Shown: positions 34,071-45,701 of the stretch, one piece after another
Position numbering within the stretch: position 1 is the stretch's first letter
Layout of the letters: the number at the start of each line of letters is the position of its first letter
Origin: Taudactylus pleione
Lineage: Eukaryota; Chordata; Amphibia; Anura; Myobatrachidae
Assembly (NCBI GenBank): GCA_031769625.1
Contig: JAUIMM010000886.1
Coordinates: 496,001-560,000 of the forward strand
Direction: 5' to 3'
Length of the DNA stretch: 64,000 nucleotides
The notes under the pieces: model-generated
The model's database searches: none
What the model saw: the letters and a program-made list of their open reading frames with translations, nothing else
Told to the model about the DNA's origin: nothing
Made by a program: the position numbers and the translations under genes

Positions 34071-34519
34071 AAATTAATATTGTGTGAAGAAGATGTTGTA
34101 TCCATCACCCCAGATTATACCATGACCCAAACCTATATCGTTAACCCATCCTGTGTTGTGTATAAATTACAGCTGCGCTCCCTGTTAGATTGGGGACTCA
34201 TAGTCCACTTTAGTGGATGTGAGCTCTATTTTAGTCCATATCATCACCACACCCCCTACACATCTTCTGACCTGGGCTACAGGAGGAGCAGCTGCACTCT
34301 GGAATATGGTTGCATGGAGTTGCCCATCTGCCTCGCTGAAATTCAAGTAGAGGGGCCATGGCTAGGGACTGGGAGTAGGGACACTATAATCAAAGAATGC
34401 AGTTTTAGCTGCTTTATTCCATTTTTTAAACCATATCATCTAATTTCACATTTGAAAATGTTTATGCAAATCTCAGCAGAGGCGTTTTGTGATGCCATGG
34501 CTAACACGTACACACACAC

Positions 34520-35215
34520 ATACACACACAAAAAACAGACTAATTGATTGAATTAATTTTGGGGGGGCACCTGGGAGGGAGAGCACCCGAACGAGGCAGC
34601 AGTCTCTTAATAAACAACACAGGCAGCACCCCTAACACACACAAAAAAAAGATTGATTGATTGAATTAATTTTGGGGGGGCACTTGGGAGGGGGAACACC
34701 TGAACGAGGCAGCAGCATCTTGATAAATGACACAGGCAGCACCGCTGACCCACACGCAAAAAAAAGATTGATTGATTGAATTAATTTTTGGGGGGCACTT
34801 GGGAGGGGGAGCACCCGAACGAGGCAGCAGCCTCTTAATAAACAACACAGGCAGCACCCCTGACACACACAAAAAAAAGATTGATTGAATTAATTTTTGG
34901 GGGGCACTTGGGAGGGGGAGCACCTGAACGAGGCAGCAGCATCTTGATAAATGACACAGGCAGCACCCCTGATACACACACAAAAAAAAGATTGATTGAT
35001 TTAATTAATTTTTGGGGGGCACTTGGGAGGGGGAACACCTGAACGAGGCAGCAGCATCTTGATAAATGACACAGGCAGCACCCCTGATACACACACAAAA
35101 AAAAGATTGATTGATTGAATTCATTTTTGGGGGGCACTTGGGAGGGGGAGCACCTGAACGAGGCAGCAACCTCTTGATGAATGACACAGGCAGCACAGCA
35201 CCCCAGCGCACCAAC
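34520..35215. repeat. Minisatellite, six units of 112-116 bp
   Basis: Each unit has GATTGATTGAATTAATTTT, GGGGGGCACTTGGGAGGGGG, ACGAGGCAGCAGCATCTTGA and CACAGGCAGCACCCCTGA. Minus-strand frames through it are repeat artefacts. Confidence 0.92.
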
Positions 35216-35384
35216 GTTGCTGATAAATGTGGCTGACGCGCACACACAAAAAAATAGTTTTTTATTTTCACAGTGGTGGTGTGGCAGTCTAACACGCACA
35301 CACACAAAAATTGTTTTTCTATTTTTACACTGGGGGTGAAGAGCACCCCTGATTGACAGAGCACCCCCTGGACAACACAGCAGA

Positions 35385-35700
35385 ACAGCCAGTCAGCCCC
35401 TATGGACAACAGTCAGCCAGCCCCTATGGACAGGACAACCTCAAAACAGCCAGCCAGCCCCTATGGACAACAGCCAGCCAGCCCCTATGGACAGGACAAC
35501 AGCCAGTCCCTATGGATAACAGCCAGCCCCTATGGATAACAGCCAGCCCCTATGGACAGGACAACTTCAAAACAGCCAGCCTGCCCCTATGGACAACAGC
35601 CAGCCAGCCCCATGGACAGGACAACAGCCAGCCCCTATGGATAACAGCCAGCCCCTATGGATAACAGCCAGCCAGCCCCTATGGACAGGACAACCTCAAT
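35385..35700. repeat. Short tandem repeat, CAGCCAGCCCCTATGGACAA type
   Basis: Units of roughly 20-40 bases built from CAGCCAGCCCCTATGGA with ACAA, ATAA or CAGG linkers. It lies near the right end of the 6.4-kb element. Confidence 0.9.
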
Positions 35701-35967
35701 TATGCACAACAGCAGCACAGCACAGCACAGCTCCCAGCTACCTCCCTCTTCACTCTCCACAGCCGGAATTAAAAATGGCGGCAATCGCGGGACCTTTATA
35801 AAATCCAAAATCCGTGAGAATCCGACAGCGGGATGATGAGGCTTTGCCTCGTTTTGAGATCCGAGTCAGGAGGGAAAACCCGAGCTGACTTGGATCTGAC
35901 TCGGATCCCCTAAGTTCGGGTGGGTTTGGTTCTCTGAGATCAGAACCCGCTCATCTCTAGTTATAAG

Positions 35968-36791
35968 CCAAGTATATGCAGAGATGTGTACATGTCAGCA
36001 AATGGGCAAATTTCCACATTTACGTCCAGATTCAGAGGTGGGAGCATACTGAGCACAGGGCTGATGCTGGCACAGTTGAGCGATTTAAAGTTGCATATGC
36101 AAAACATACTGAAAACCCCATGGGTTACCCTGAGTGTACGCTGTTGTGTGCAGGAGCGCTGGCATTAGGAACAGTGAGGCAAAACCATGGGTGTTCCTGG
36201 ATCCTGGATGCTGACTGGGAGGTGGCTCGGATGCAGAGCCGCAGCCACCGATGCCATGTTTATACGTATTTCACTGCGTCTGCCATAGGCTGGTGGAAGA
36301 GTCGTAGGTGCATTTAATAGTGCACTGATGGTGGAGTGTTCAGAACAACTGGTGGATTTGTACCATCCATGGGCACTGGAAGTCAGCATCTCAGGGCTTT
36401 GCACACTACGGTGCACACTAGTACACAAGGAATACTAGCATTAAAATCTATTAACGTAAACTGCTACAACAATCTGTGATCTTCCCATATAGTGGCAGCT
36501 CCAGAGGTGCAGTGCGGTCCAAAAATTCAAATAGGGGAGTCACACCAACTGCCACACCAAATGCTGCCAAACATCACTGGTTATTGGTGTTGTTCTCCTA
36601 TTTAAAATTTGGACCGCGCTGCAGCCCCACCACTGGAGCCGCCACTGCTCCCATATCATATTCAGCCTTGTAAGGAATTCATTATGCATTGTGTTATCCA
36701 TGTGGAGGGACTAAAAACAGGTGGGATCTTCTGAACTTGGTGTGAGCTTGCATCTTGCCCAGGTGTGTGAGGAGCCAGCCCGTACAAGAGA
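35968..36791. other. Unassigned interval
   Basis: Only short frames are present. CAGCTCCAGAGGTGCAGTGCGG (36,496) and CCGCGCTGCAGCCCC..TGGAGC (36,614) look like the arms of a short inverted-repeat element. No gene seen. Confidence 0.4.
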
Positions 36792-36796
36792 CTGAG

Positions 36797-37393
36797 GACC
36801 TCATTCAGAGCCGGATGCTATTTGCGGACTCTCGTTCAGAAAAAGGGGCCGGATATTTAAATTGAGCGCTCGCTCTTTGCGGTCTGTTGACGCCTCTATG
36901 ACTGAGCGAGCGTCCGAAAAATGTGCTCGCTATTTTGTAAAGACGCCCCTTGGCCGTTCGCATCATACATCATCTCCGCTATTTATTAGATTAATCGAGT
37001 ACATCGAAAGGCGTCTGAACTGCTTGCAGTGCTTGTGGTAGGTGTTACTTCCCGCAATCACTGCGAGCAGTTCAGGCTAAAAGACAACCAAGTGACGTGG
37101 TCGATGACGCTGCTTTGTTAATTATGCACACCCGTTAAACGCCCGTTTTGAACATTTGGCACGCCTGCGTTTGGATCTCCACTCCCCGTTTTCAAGCACC
37201 TTCCCCTGTTACCACCCACAAACGCCTCACTCTGTCACTCAAATTAGCAGGCCCTCGCTGTTTTACGAGCGCACAATTTCCGACCGCAATGACTGGTTGG
37301 CGCATGCGTTTTACTACCCATACGCATGCGCAGATGTGCGAACATCGCTTGGAGCGAACGAGCGGCCGCTTACGAGCGGCTCTGACTCAGGCC
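36797..37393. mobile_element. 597-bp MITE, TSD CTGAG
   Basis: GACCTCATTCAGAGCCGG to CGGCTCTGACTCAGGCC, with a perfect CTGAG on both sides (36,792-36,796 and 37,394-37,398). Same length as the copy at 8,699. Confidence 0.9.
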
Positions 37394-37464
37394 CTGAGAT
37401 CTGTGTACTCTACCAGTAATTCTACCAGTTAGAGTCTTGGGTGCGACCAAGACTGGGGAAATAA

Positions 37465-37947
37465 GGGCCTGATTCATTACGGATCACTATTGCGATCGCA
37501 ACAGCGTTTACGCCCATTGAGAAAATATGGTAATGATTCCTATTGCAATACCGTTGCAGCCTAACATAAATTAACATTCAGTACCATTAAAGCCTCACGC
37601 ACACTTACACAAGGTCTGACTTTACTCAGACATTGCTAACCTCATCGCACGCAGTGATAGGCCAAGCTGCGTACTGGCATCAGAGTGGCTAATTTATGCA
37701 CTCCCCTGTAATGGTGTTCAACTGCATTGGCATGCCTGCGTTTCGGCGACCACCCCCCCATCACCACGACCAAACGGTCACTTCCTGTCAGTCATTTTGC
37801 GATGGGTCTGTGTAGTCACTGCGATTGCAGTTTGATCGCAGTGAGGCTTTCGCGCACGCACACTGCCATGCATACGCATGAGCAGTACGCAACAATTGGC
37901 CATCTGCGTGCGTAATCGTAGTTGCGATCGGTAATGAAACAGGCCCC
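37465..37947. mobile_element. MITE with GGGCCTGATTCATTACGGAT ends
   Basis: The right end GATCGGTAATGAAACAGGCC is the imperfect reverse complement of the left. The interior has TTGCGATCGCAAC-type palindromes. No duplication recognised. Confidence 0.7.
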
Positions 37948-38686
37948 TAGTGCAATGGGGTTGTCTGAGCTTTTGTGTCCTGCTAGGGTCAAGTGTTTAC
38001 ATAATAATGTAATGGGTTGGTAACTATCAATCATTCTACTTTGTACTTTACTGCTAGCGAATGTAAATCACTTGAAGGGGAATGGGGAAGTTATATGAGA
38101 TGGAGGACCTTTATTAACCATGAGCAGTTGTGGATTTTACCTAGGCTGCACAAAACACACCCACCCACAGACACCCACTTTACAGTAAGATCCATTACTC
38201 CTGAAATCCTAGTAGCCGGCACAGAGTGGGTCCAGATGGGGAAAGCAGGAAGAGAAATGTCTCTTCCCAGCTTTTCCCCAGTGACAGAAGACATAACACC
38301 ATTCAGAAGGAGAATTCAAATCACTGAAATGGTCTGCAGACAAAGAGGGTAAATGAGGGCCCCCAGGAGGCCTGAATAGAACAATTTGAGAGTTGAGGAG
38401 AAGACGAATCAATTGACAAATTATAAAATGTGAACGGTAATCGACAATAGCAGTTGGATTGTTTTTTTGGGGGGGAGACAACATGTATGACGCAATTCTG
38501 GGCCTGCCGAGCCCTCAATTTACAAGCAAATATTTTCCCAGCTCTATTGCCAACTGGATAAAACTTCTTGCTTAGTCTGCTAAGGAAAGTTTAGGTACCT
38601 GCCATTTAAATATGCACCCGCAGGCCAGTACATTTTCCTAGTGGAGGATTTGCACCATCCCAAGACCATGCATGTGGGTGTGTTAG

Positions 38687-38860
38687 GGGGAGATTTAATA
38701 AAGCTTGGAGAGAGATAAAATTGGAGATAAATAGCACCAACCAATCAGCTCCTAACTGTCACTTTACAGACTGTTTTTGAAAAATGACAGTTAGGAGCTG
38801 ATTGGTTGGTGCTATTTATCTCCAATTTTATCTCTCTCCAAGCTTTATTCAATCTCCCCC
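38687..38860. mobile_element. Palindromic MITE, TSD TTAG
   Basis: GGGGAGATTTAATAAAGCTT to AAGCTTTATTCAATCTCCCC. Arms carry CACCAACCAATCAGCTCCTA. Flanked by TTAG on both sides. Nearly a perfect hairpin. Confidence 0.9.
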
Positions 38861-38864
38861 TTAG

Positions 38865-40448
38865 TATTCACAACATTGGCAGCAGCAGCCGCATCTGTGT
38901 GCGACTTAGAAACAGCACCTTTATGTTCCAGGTCATCGGTAAGGAGTCCACTGGAAAAAGTCAGACCTAGCCTCTCGAAATGCAGCTGTAAGATCATTAA
39001 TGAGGTCCGTCTTAGAGGCCGAAATTAGTTGACACAAAGTTTTAACAGCGATCCACCCCAGACTCCAGCAGAAGGTTTGAGACAAGTAGGGGATCTAGAA
39101 GTGGATAAAAGCTGTGAAGTGCTTATAGACACTTGGGAGCTGGAACCCTGGGTTGCATTTGGGCCTGTAAATTTCAACTGTGGAGGTAATGATAGCTTAC
39201 ACTTCTTGGGGGGCATAAGGAAGAAAAAAATGCAAAAACAACAACACAAAAAAGCAGGTAGTAGATCCACTTAGACAGGACCCCCATTATGACAATCAAA
39301 GAGGGGAGACGAGAGAGAAGGAAGCAGTTGTCATTCAGGTAGCATTGTTACAACAGAGTCAATAGACATCCGGAAGGAACATGGCTGTTAGCAGGTAGGT
39401 ACATGCCATTCTTGTCTCACCAGCCTTGAGTGGATAGGGTGGTAGAGAGGACATGGACAAATCAGGCGTCCCACTCATATGTGGCTGCAGATGCCAGGTC
39501 CACCACACAAGAGCCCAAGGACCAGCATCGTCTGGGGGCCAGCAGGACACATCAGAAGTAAGAGAACTTCTGGCATCTTCCACTGTCAGGCACAACGACT
39601 GGGAGCAGCTGCTATCCACAACCCTCAAGGAATACGGGACCATCAACGGAACACCACTGTGGTGCAAGCACCCCACGACACAGGGTCCAGGAACAGGAGC
39701 TGTGGTAGCACCGCAGGTAGAGTACATCCATAGGCGGCAGTGGGCAGTGGGTAGACAGCAGAGTAACCCCATGGGAGACATGATGCACTTGGCATCTCAG
39801 GCCATAGTGCTCAGCAGGACAGGTGGTTCACCTCATCCAGAGACTCGGGAGACACCTCCACCAGATCCACAGGCTGACCCAAGGTAGATGGAGTGAGAGG
39901 GGTCCAGGCACAACTAAGATGGCAAATCTTTATGTGTAGTGTGGGAGCTCTCTGGGAACATGTCCTCTCAACATGGGCTAGGCCACGCACCCAAGATTTT
40001 TATATCTTACATCATGGTGTTGTTGGGATGTACTCCTATATTCTAATAATAATAATAATTAGTATTATCAGTAGTAGTAGTAGTATTGGTAATAATAATA
40101 ATAATTCATAGCAGTAAAGGTTGAATATTTAATATTTATTTTACTTGTTCATCTCGGATTATTTAGGAGTTACACTATAAGCTCTTTATGATAAATGGTA
40201 GTTTGTTCCTCAAATCTATTCAAATCTAAGTTAACCTATTTATTTGTTCAGTAAGAACAGTAAGAGCCTATTTGTAATTAGGCTCTTTTGGTTTTTTTGA
40301 GTTTTGCTCAAGTGACATATGTATTATACTTCCAACACTTATTTTATGGAGGGGGTCAGGGGTCAGCCAGTGTTATATTATTATACCTCCATTTCTCCTC
40401 CTCTGGTCTGCAGTATCAAAGAAGAAACTCTTCTCCTCCCCCTGCACA
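38865..40448. other. Unassigned interval with AAT microsatellite
   Basis: A 144-codon frame at 39,453-39,887 (plus) is overlapped by an equally long minus frame and shows no domain I recognise. Bases 40,045-40,110 are an (AAT)/(TAG) microsatellite. No supported gene. Confidence 0.4.
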
Positions 40449-40453
40449 CAGAG

Positions 40454-41020
40454 GCCCTGATTCAGAGCCGGACGCTCTGACAAAGCGCTCGCTCTGAATC
40501 AGGGCCATCCCTCCTACTTTTTGGAGCGGCATCCCGGCCGCTTGCATAGCTGTGCATGACCACCCACAGCTATAGCGAGCGGCCAAAATGATGGTCGCGA
40601 TGGTCAAGACCATCGCGACCATCGGGCTTGCGACGAGACCCTTGCGGTAGGGTCTCGCTACCGCAAGCCCTGGTGTGCTTTTGGCTCTATCAGAGCCAAA
40701 AGCACTCCCACTGACATCACTAGTGCCAAAAGCACTCCCACTGACATCAGTGGGGCCGGCCCCAGATGGTAGGCGTTCCCATGGGAATGCCTCCGTCTGG
40801 GCAGCCATGCCCCTGGCACGCCCACCAAAGGGGGCGTGCTGTCACTCAACATCGACAGCACGCTCCCTTTGGTGCGAGACCCATAACGACGGCTTGGCCA
40901 TCGTTATTCGGGTCTCGCGCATGCGCACGACGGAGCCGCTTCCGTCGTGCGCATGCGCACTTGGGCAACATCGACCCGCTTGCGAGCGCTCAGCGCTCGC
41001 GAGCGGGTCTGAATCAGGCC
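40454..41020. mobile_element. Hairpin-chain MITE, copy 4, reversed, TSD CAGAG
   Basis: GCCCTGATTCAGAG to CTGAATCAGGCC, flanked by a perfect CAGAG (40,449-40,453 and 41,021-41,025). Palindromes are in reverse order to copy 1. The CACTGACATCA module is duplicated (40,709 and 40,739). Confidence 0.9.
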
Positions 41021-42400
41021 CAGAGCAAGGACTGGAAGGCAATCACAGTAAATAAGTCTTCCAATCCCTTTTCTATCATCCTATAATGTCTGGGTCCATC
41101 TTGCTATCTAGGCTTATACGTATTCATAATTATTCATAGCACTTCATTCCAAATCTGAGATATTGACAGATATCAGCTCTTAAAGAGAAATTCCTCATTT
41201 ATGATTGTTCGTAAGAGCTCATTATGTAAAACCGCCTGTCTATGATCGGTCTTTGGATCTTATTTTTCTTGGTAATGGTCAGTCAGTCATTTTTTTAGCT
41301 CATTACTTATTAAGTTGTCTCTCCTGAGTGTCAACTTCAGTTGTACTTAACCTTGGTTATTAGAATCTTATGGTTGAGAAAGTCCTTGACAGACACCTGC
41401 CTGCAATAACATTTCAGTAGCTGCATGGAAAAAGATTACATTTTACTTTGTTGCAGAAATAAGCCTGCTTGTTAACATTCCATAATGACTGCATCAGCTA
41501 AATGTTAAAAAAAAACTATCTGTACTTGTTTTTCTAACACAAATCATATTTATATATTATTTTAGCATATGATAACTTATGCAAATGTCACACATATACC
41601 ATTGCATCTAAACATCTATAATGTTCATTTTTACATTGGTCTTTACTGTCCCTGAAATTGACAGCCCCTCAACTGTGCTTTGGCTTGGTACCAATTTCGC
41701 TTGACTAATGTCCTTTTAGACAGTTTTTTTCCATAGGTTCCCAAATGCGGTCCAACAGTTCAGGTATTAGAGATATCTGTGATGGAGAACAGGTGGTTAA
41801 ATCACATTGACTGATGTACTAATTACGTCACCTGTGGTCAAGCATAGATATTCTTAAAACCTGGACTATTAGGGTGCCATGAGGACCAAGTTTGGGAACC
41901 TCCGGTTTGTTCTTTATAAGCTGAAATGCCGAGGACAAACACCTGGCATTGAAACACTATACTACAGCCATAAATCTGCTTTGTTTTTCTGTTCTAGTGT
42001 TAATACAATATGTTATATTAATACAATATCTTCCAAGGCCTTTGGCTAGAGTAAAATAACAACATACACAACTAAACATAGATGGCTAGGATATGGGGTA
42101 AAAGTCACATTCACATAATAGAGACATGTAAAAGACTGTACACAAGATGGATCCGAGTTACAATCCACTCTTGACTTTTTTCACAAATATTGATGACAGT
42201 ATTGTTCACCTCCTTCATATAATGTTTGCAACATTTATCACCTATAACAACTCATATTTGTGTTTTCAAACCTGTACCTGGTTTAAATGATCCTCAGTAT
42301 CAACACATATTTATCTTCAAAACTTATTTAAAAACTATTATACAAATACCTTTATTTCTCTTACTATTGTATTTTACCATTCATACTATGTTCATTTTGG
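41021..42400. other. Unassigned AT-rich DNA with one old MITE
   Basis: Bases 41,735-41,905 are a decayed copy of the hAT MITE at 28,227 (GGTTCCCAAATGCGGTCC and AGTTTGGGAACCTCCG). Nothing else recognised. Confidence 0.5.
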
Positions 42401-42745
42401 GATGAGTATGGGATGCCGGCGCTCTGGATCCCGGAATCCCAATGCCGGCATCCTGATAGGGTTAGGATACTGACACTTGTTGGTTTCCCAACCCTTCCCT
42501 TCTCCCTACCCTAAGTCTCGCTTCCTGGTGCCTGAACCCTAGTGCCTAAACCTATCCTCCCCCTCCCCACACCCTAACTCTCCCCCCTAGTGCCTAACCC
42601 TCCCCCTCCACCCTGCTACTTACCTTCAGTCTCCCTGGCAGTCAGGATGCCAGTGCCAGGATTCTGACAGATGTCAGGATTCCGGCACAGGTAATGTAAG
42701 CACCGGCATCCCGCACGCCTGGATACTGAATGAATCCCATTCATC
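42400..42745. mobile_element. Telomere-like-tract MITE, copy 2
   Basis: ATGCCGGCATCCTGATAGGG on the left and CACCGGCATCCCGC on the right enclose CCCTAA, CCTAAACC and CCCTAAC motifs. Confidence 0.6.
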
Positions 42746-42984
42746 TTGTATTAAAATTACATAAATCAGACATCAAATGTTTAAATTAATAAGGATAATA
42801 GGTACCCAGGGAAAGGCAAAGAATCCTTCATGCACTTAGCAGATCCAGGACTTATTAACAAGATTGTGGAGTGCATCTCACCTGGAGGATACTTTAGGTT
42901 ATCACAAGCATCAGTGGTCAGGGGGAAGGCTGCCAATTTGAGTGATGTCTGGTGATACATTTATTGAGTATCTAACACCTTTTC

Positions 42985-44200
42985 TGTCTATGGTAGCCTC
43001 TCTGCCCTTCCCCTGTTTGTTTCAGCCTCTCTGTTATTGCCCTGTTAGCACAGCCTCTCTACCCTTAACCCATCTGTCCCCTACTCTCCACCTTTGCCTT
43101 CTATGTGCCACCCTCTATGCCTTTCTCCTGTCTGTTCCAGATTTCTGCCCTTCGGCTGTTTGTGCCAACCTCTACACTATTCCCCTGTCTGTGTCTTTGG
43201 GCCTGATTCAAAGGTGGACTCAATGTTGATGTTGGACGCAGTGGAGTGATTTTTATTTGCCCCTGAGCATTCATCACAGCCGCACTGTGCATGCATGGCG
43301 ATTCACTAGCAATGCAAACATAGTGGGGATTTATTTGCAAAGTGAATGAGATGTAGTGACCATTTTGGGATGTTATGGTGGGTGGCTTCAAAAATAAAGG
43401 TCTGTCACCACTGTTTAATGAGTGTCCTAGTCAGCCACTGAAAATTTGTTTGAAGTTTGACTGGTCCCCAAGTCTTAGTTGAAACAGACATTCTTAGACA
43501 TGATCGTGTTCCTGAGAAGTTCGATGGTGCAAATTATTTTATGTTTTGTATGTAAGTGGCAGATCTAAGATGCCAGCGGTGGACATCTCTGTACACAAGA
43601 CAACATCTGAGTCATTAGCATATTTCACAAGTCCATTGTGTCCAAACTTGCAGTTCCACCTCTAAATCAGACCGTGTCGCTCCTTAACTTATCTGTGCCT
43701 ACAGTATGTCTCTCCATCATCTCTCTGTGCCAGTCTCTCCTCCTTCACTTCTCTGTGCCAGTCTCTCTTCATCACCTCTCTGTGCCAGTCTCTCTCCATC
43801 ACCTCTCTGTGCCAGTCTCTCTCCTTCACCTCTCTGTGCCAGTCTCTCTCCTTCCCCTGCATGTGTCAGTGTCTCTCATGTTGCTCTGTCTGTGTCATTC
43901 TCTCTCCCTCTGTCCCCCATGGGTGCCTCTGTCCTCCTCTTAGTATGTGCACATCTCTGTCTCTGTGTGTGTATCGATTCCTTTCTTCCCCCTCTTTTTG
44001 TGTCTCTAATTTTGTATGTGCCCCCTTGTGTTAGTGTGTGTCCACTCTGTCTTATTATATTAATCCCCCTACCATCTTCTGTCTTTGTCCTCCACCACCC
44101 ACTTTTCCTCTGAGCCCTTTATACTTTTCATGTTGATCTGCACCATCTTCTTCCACTTCTCTCTTCTTCACCATTTACTATTCTCCTTCTCTTCTACTGA
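42985..44200. repeat. CT-rich minisatellite split by a MITE
   Basis: Units around CTCTGTGCCAGTCTCTCTCC occur on both sides of an insertion at about 43,200-43,672. The insertion begins GGGCCTGATTCAAAGGTGG and ends CCACCTCTAAATCAGACC. Serine/leucine-rich frames are composition artefacts. Confidence 0.75.
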
Positions 44201-44544
44201 AGTCACTGGGGTCCTGGTGGTGGCTGATGAGAAGCAATGTTAATGAACGCAGGTACGACCTTGTCCATTGCAGCATAACTGACCCTCAGCTACGCACAAT
44301 CTTCTGATTTTTATAGCTTTCATTGAAGCTACTGAAATAACACAATAGTAATTGTTTGCTACATTATGGAACCCTATTTATCAAACTCAAAACTCGTTAG
44401 CAAATGTGCTGATGTGCTGTGAGACAGTGCTGGTCAGGGATTCTCAGGCACTAAGAAGCACATTTATCAAAGCAAGGAAATCCCTATTCTTATCGGCATA
44501 CATGTTTGAATGGGTTGGGTATGAAATACAGATGGCTTAAAAGC

Positions 44545-45220
44545 TCAAATCCCGACAGATCATAATCCTGATGCCGGCTGGTAAGTATATTTAACCCTCC
44601 TCTCTCCACCTCCTAATCCTAACCCTGCCTTGGGGGTGCCTAACCCTAAGACTCCAGGGCTGGTGCCTAACCCAAAGTCCCCCCCGTGGTGCCTGACCCT
44701 AACCCCCCCTCCCCGCACCCTAAACCTAACCCTCCCGGTGTGTGTGCCTAGCCATAACCTCTCCCTGGTGGTGCCTAACCCTAACCCTCCTTCCCCTATC
44801 CTGAACCTAACCCTCCCTGGGGGGGTGCCTAACCCAAAGTCCCCCCCGTGGTGCCTGACCCTAACCCCCCCTCCCCGCACCCTAAACCTAACCCTCCCGG
44901 GGTGTGTGCCTAGCCATAACCTGCCCCTGGTGGTGCCTAACCCTAACCCTCCCTTCCTCTATCCTGAACCTAACCCTCTCTGGGGGGGTGCCTAACCCTA
45001 AGTCCCCCCGGGGTGCCTAAACCTAACACTACCCCCCACGGCTAACAGTTCGCGACCCCCGGCTAACCTTCGTTCGGTATGCCGTGCATCGGCATTTCGG
45101 CATGGGGCTAATGATAGGCGTCGGTATTTAGACGCCTATCTTTAGTCCCATGTCGGGCTTTCAGGGTTGGGATTCTGGCAGTCGGCATTTTGACCGCCGG
45201 CATCCTAACTACATCCCGTT
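44545..45220. mobile_element. Telomere-like-tract MITE, copy 3
   Basis: The clearest copy: CCTGATGCCGGCTGG at the left, GACCGCCGGCATCCTAACTA at the right, and between them many CCTAACCCTAA motifs. A block of about 200 bases is duplicated (compare 44,660 with 44,830). Confidence 0.7.
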
Positions 45221-45701
45221 AGAATGGCGTGTATATGATTACGATATCATAGGATAGCGTTAGGTATTCATTGTATTTATATGCTACCTTACTGTTATAA
45301 CCTTGTCCTCCATGGCCTGACCCTCTAGCAGATTATGAACCTAATTCTGAGTTGGATGCAGTGTAGTGAATTTTCTTTGTATGTGCATGCGCAGGAATAG
45401 CACCGCTATTGTGTGCTGATTCTGTACGTATAGTGTCACAGTACAGATTGGATACACGTTCCCAAGCTGTTGCTGGTAAGTAGCAGGGGACAAGGAGACG
45501 TGCATCTCATGAGAGTATCGCAAGCTTGTTAATGAAAGTGTCCCGCTCATACAGGAGGCTGCACTGACATGGAAAACCTGCATCTGCCGTGAGACTGGCG
45601 CAAGTTTCGATGATGCAAACTTTGGTGGCATCTGTAGAGGCACCAAGGGGTATCTCATTGTCTACAGCTGTCTCAATCCATGCTCATTTGGACGTACAGA
45701 C

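Larger units (their letters stand above)
29543..35959. mobile_element. 6.4-kb hAT-like element with five insertions
   Basis: It starts TAGAGAAGTGCGCCGACCCC and ends CGCTCATCTCTA, flanked by a perfect 8-bp duplication GTTATAAG (29,535-29,542 and 35,960-35,967). Inside are several copies of a 200-350-bp segment with GAGTGGATTTTCATCCCAGA (about 30,137, 30,545, 32,340, 33,227), a C-terminal transposase fragment (33,888-34,070) and minisatellites at its right side. Five other elements are inserted: 30,286, 30,684, 32,077, 32,468 and 33,287. Short relatives with TAGAGATGTGCG ends lie in intron 1 of the interferon genes. Confidence 0.85.

Noticed and set aside
34632..35409. Minus-strand frames with repeated CCLC and SFFCV motifs that look like Cys-rich proteins
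   Set aside because: They are translations of the 115-bp minisatellite.
39453..39887. 144-codon frame as a gene
   Set aside because: The opposite strand is equally open (39,359-39,781), and no motif or splice structure supports it.
44560..44995. Proline-rich or glycine-rich frames in the telomere-like tract
   Set aside because: They follow from CCCTAACCC-type composition.
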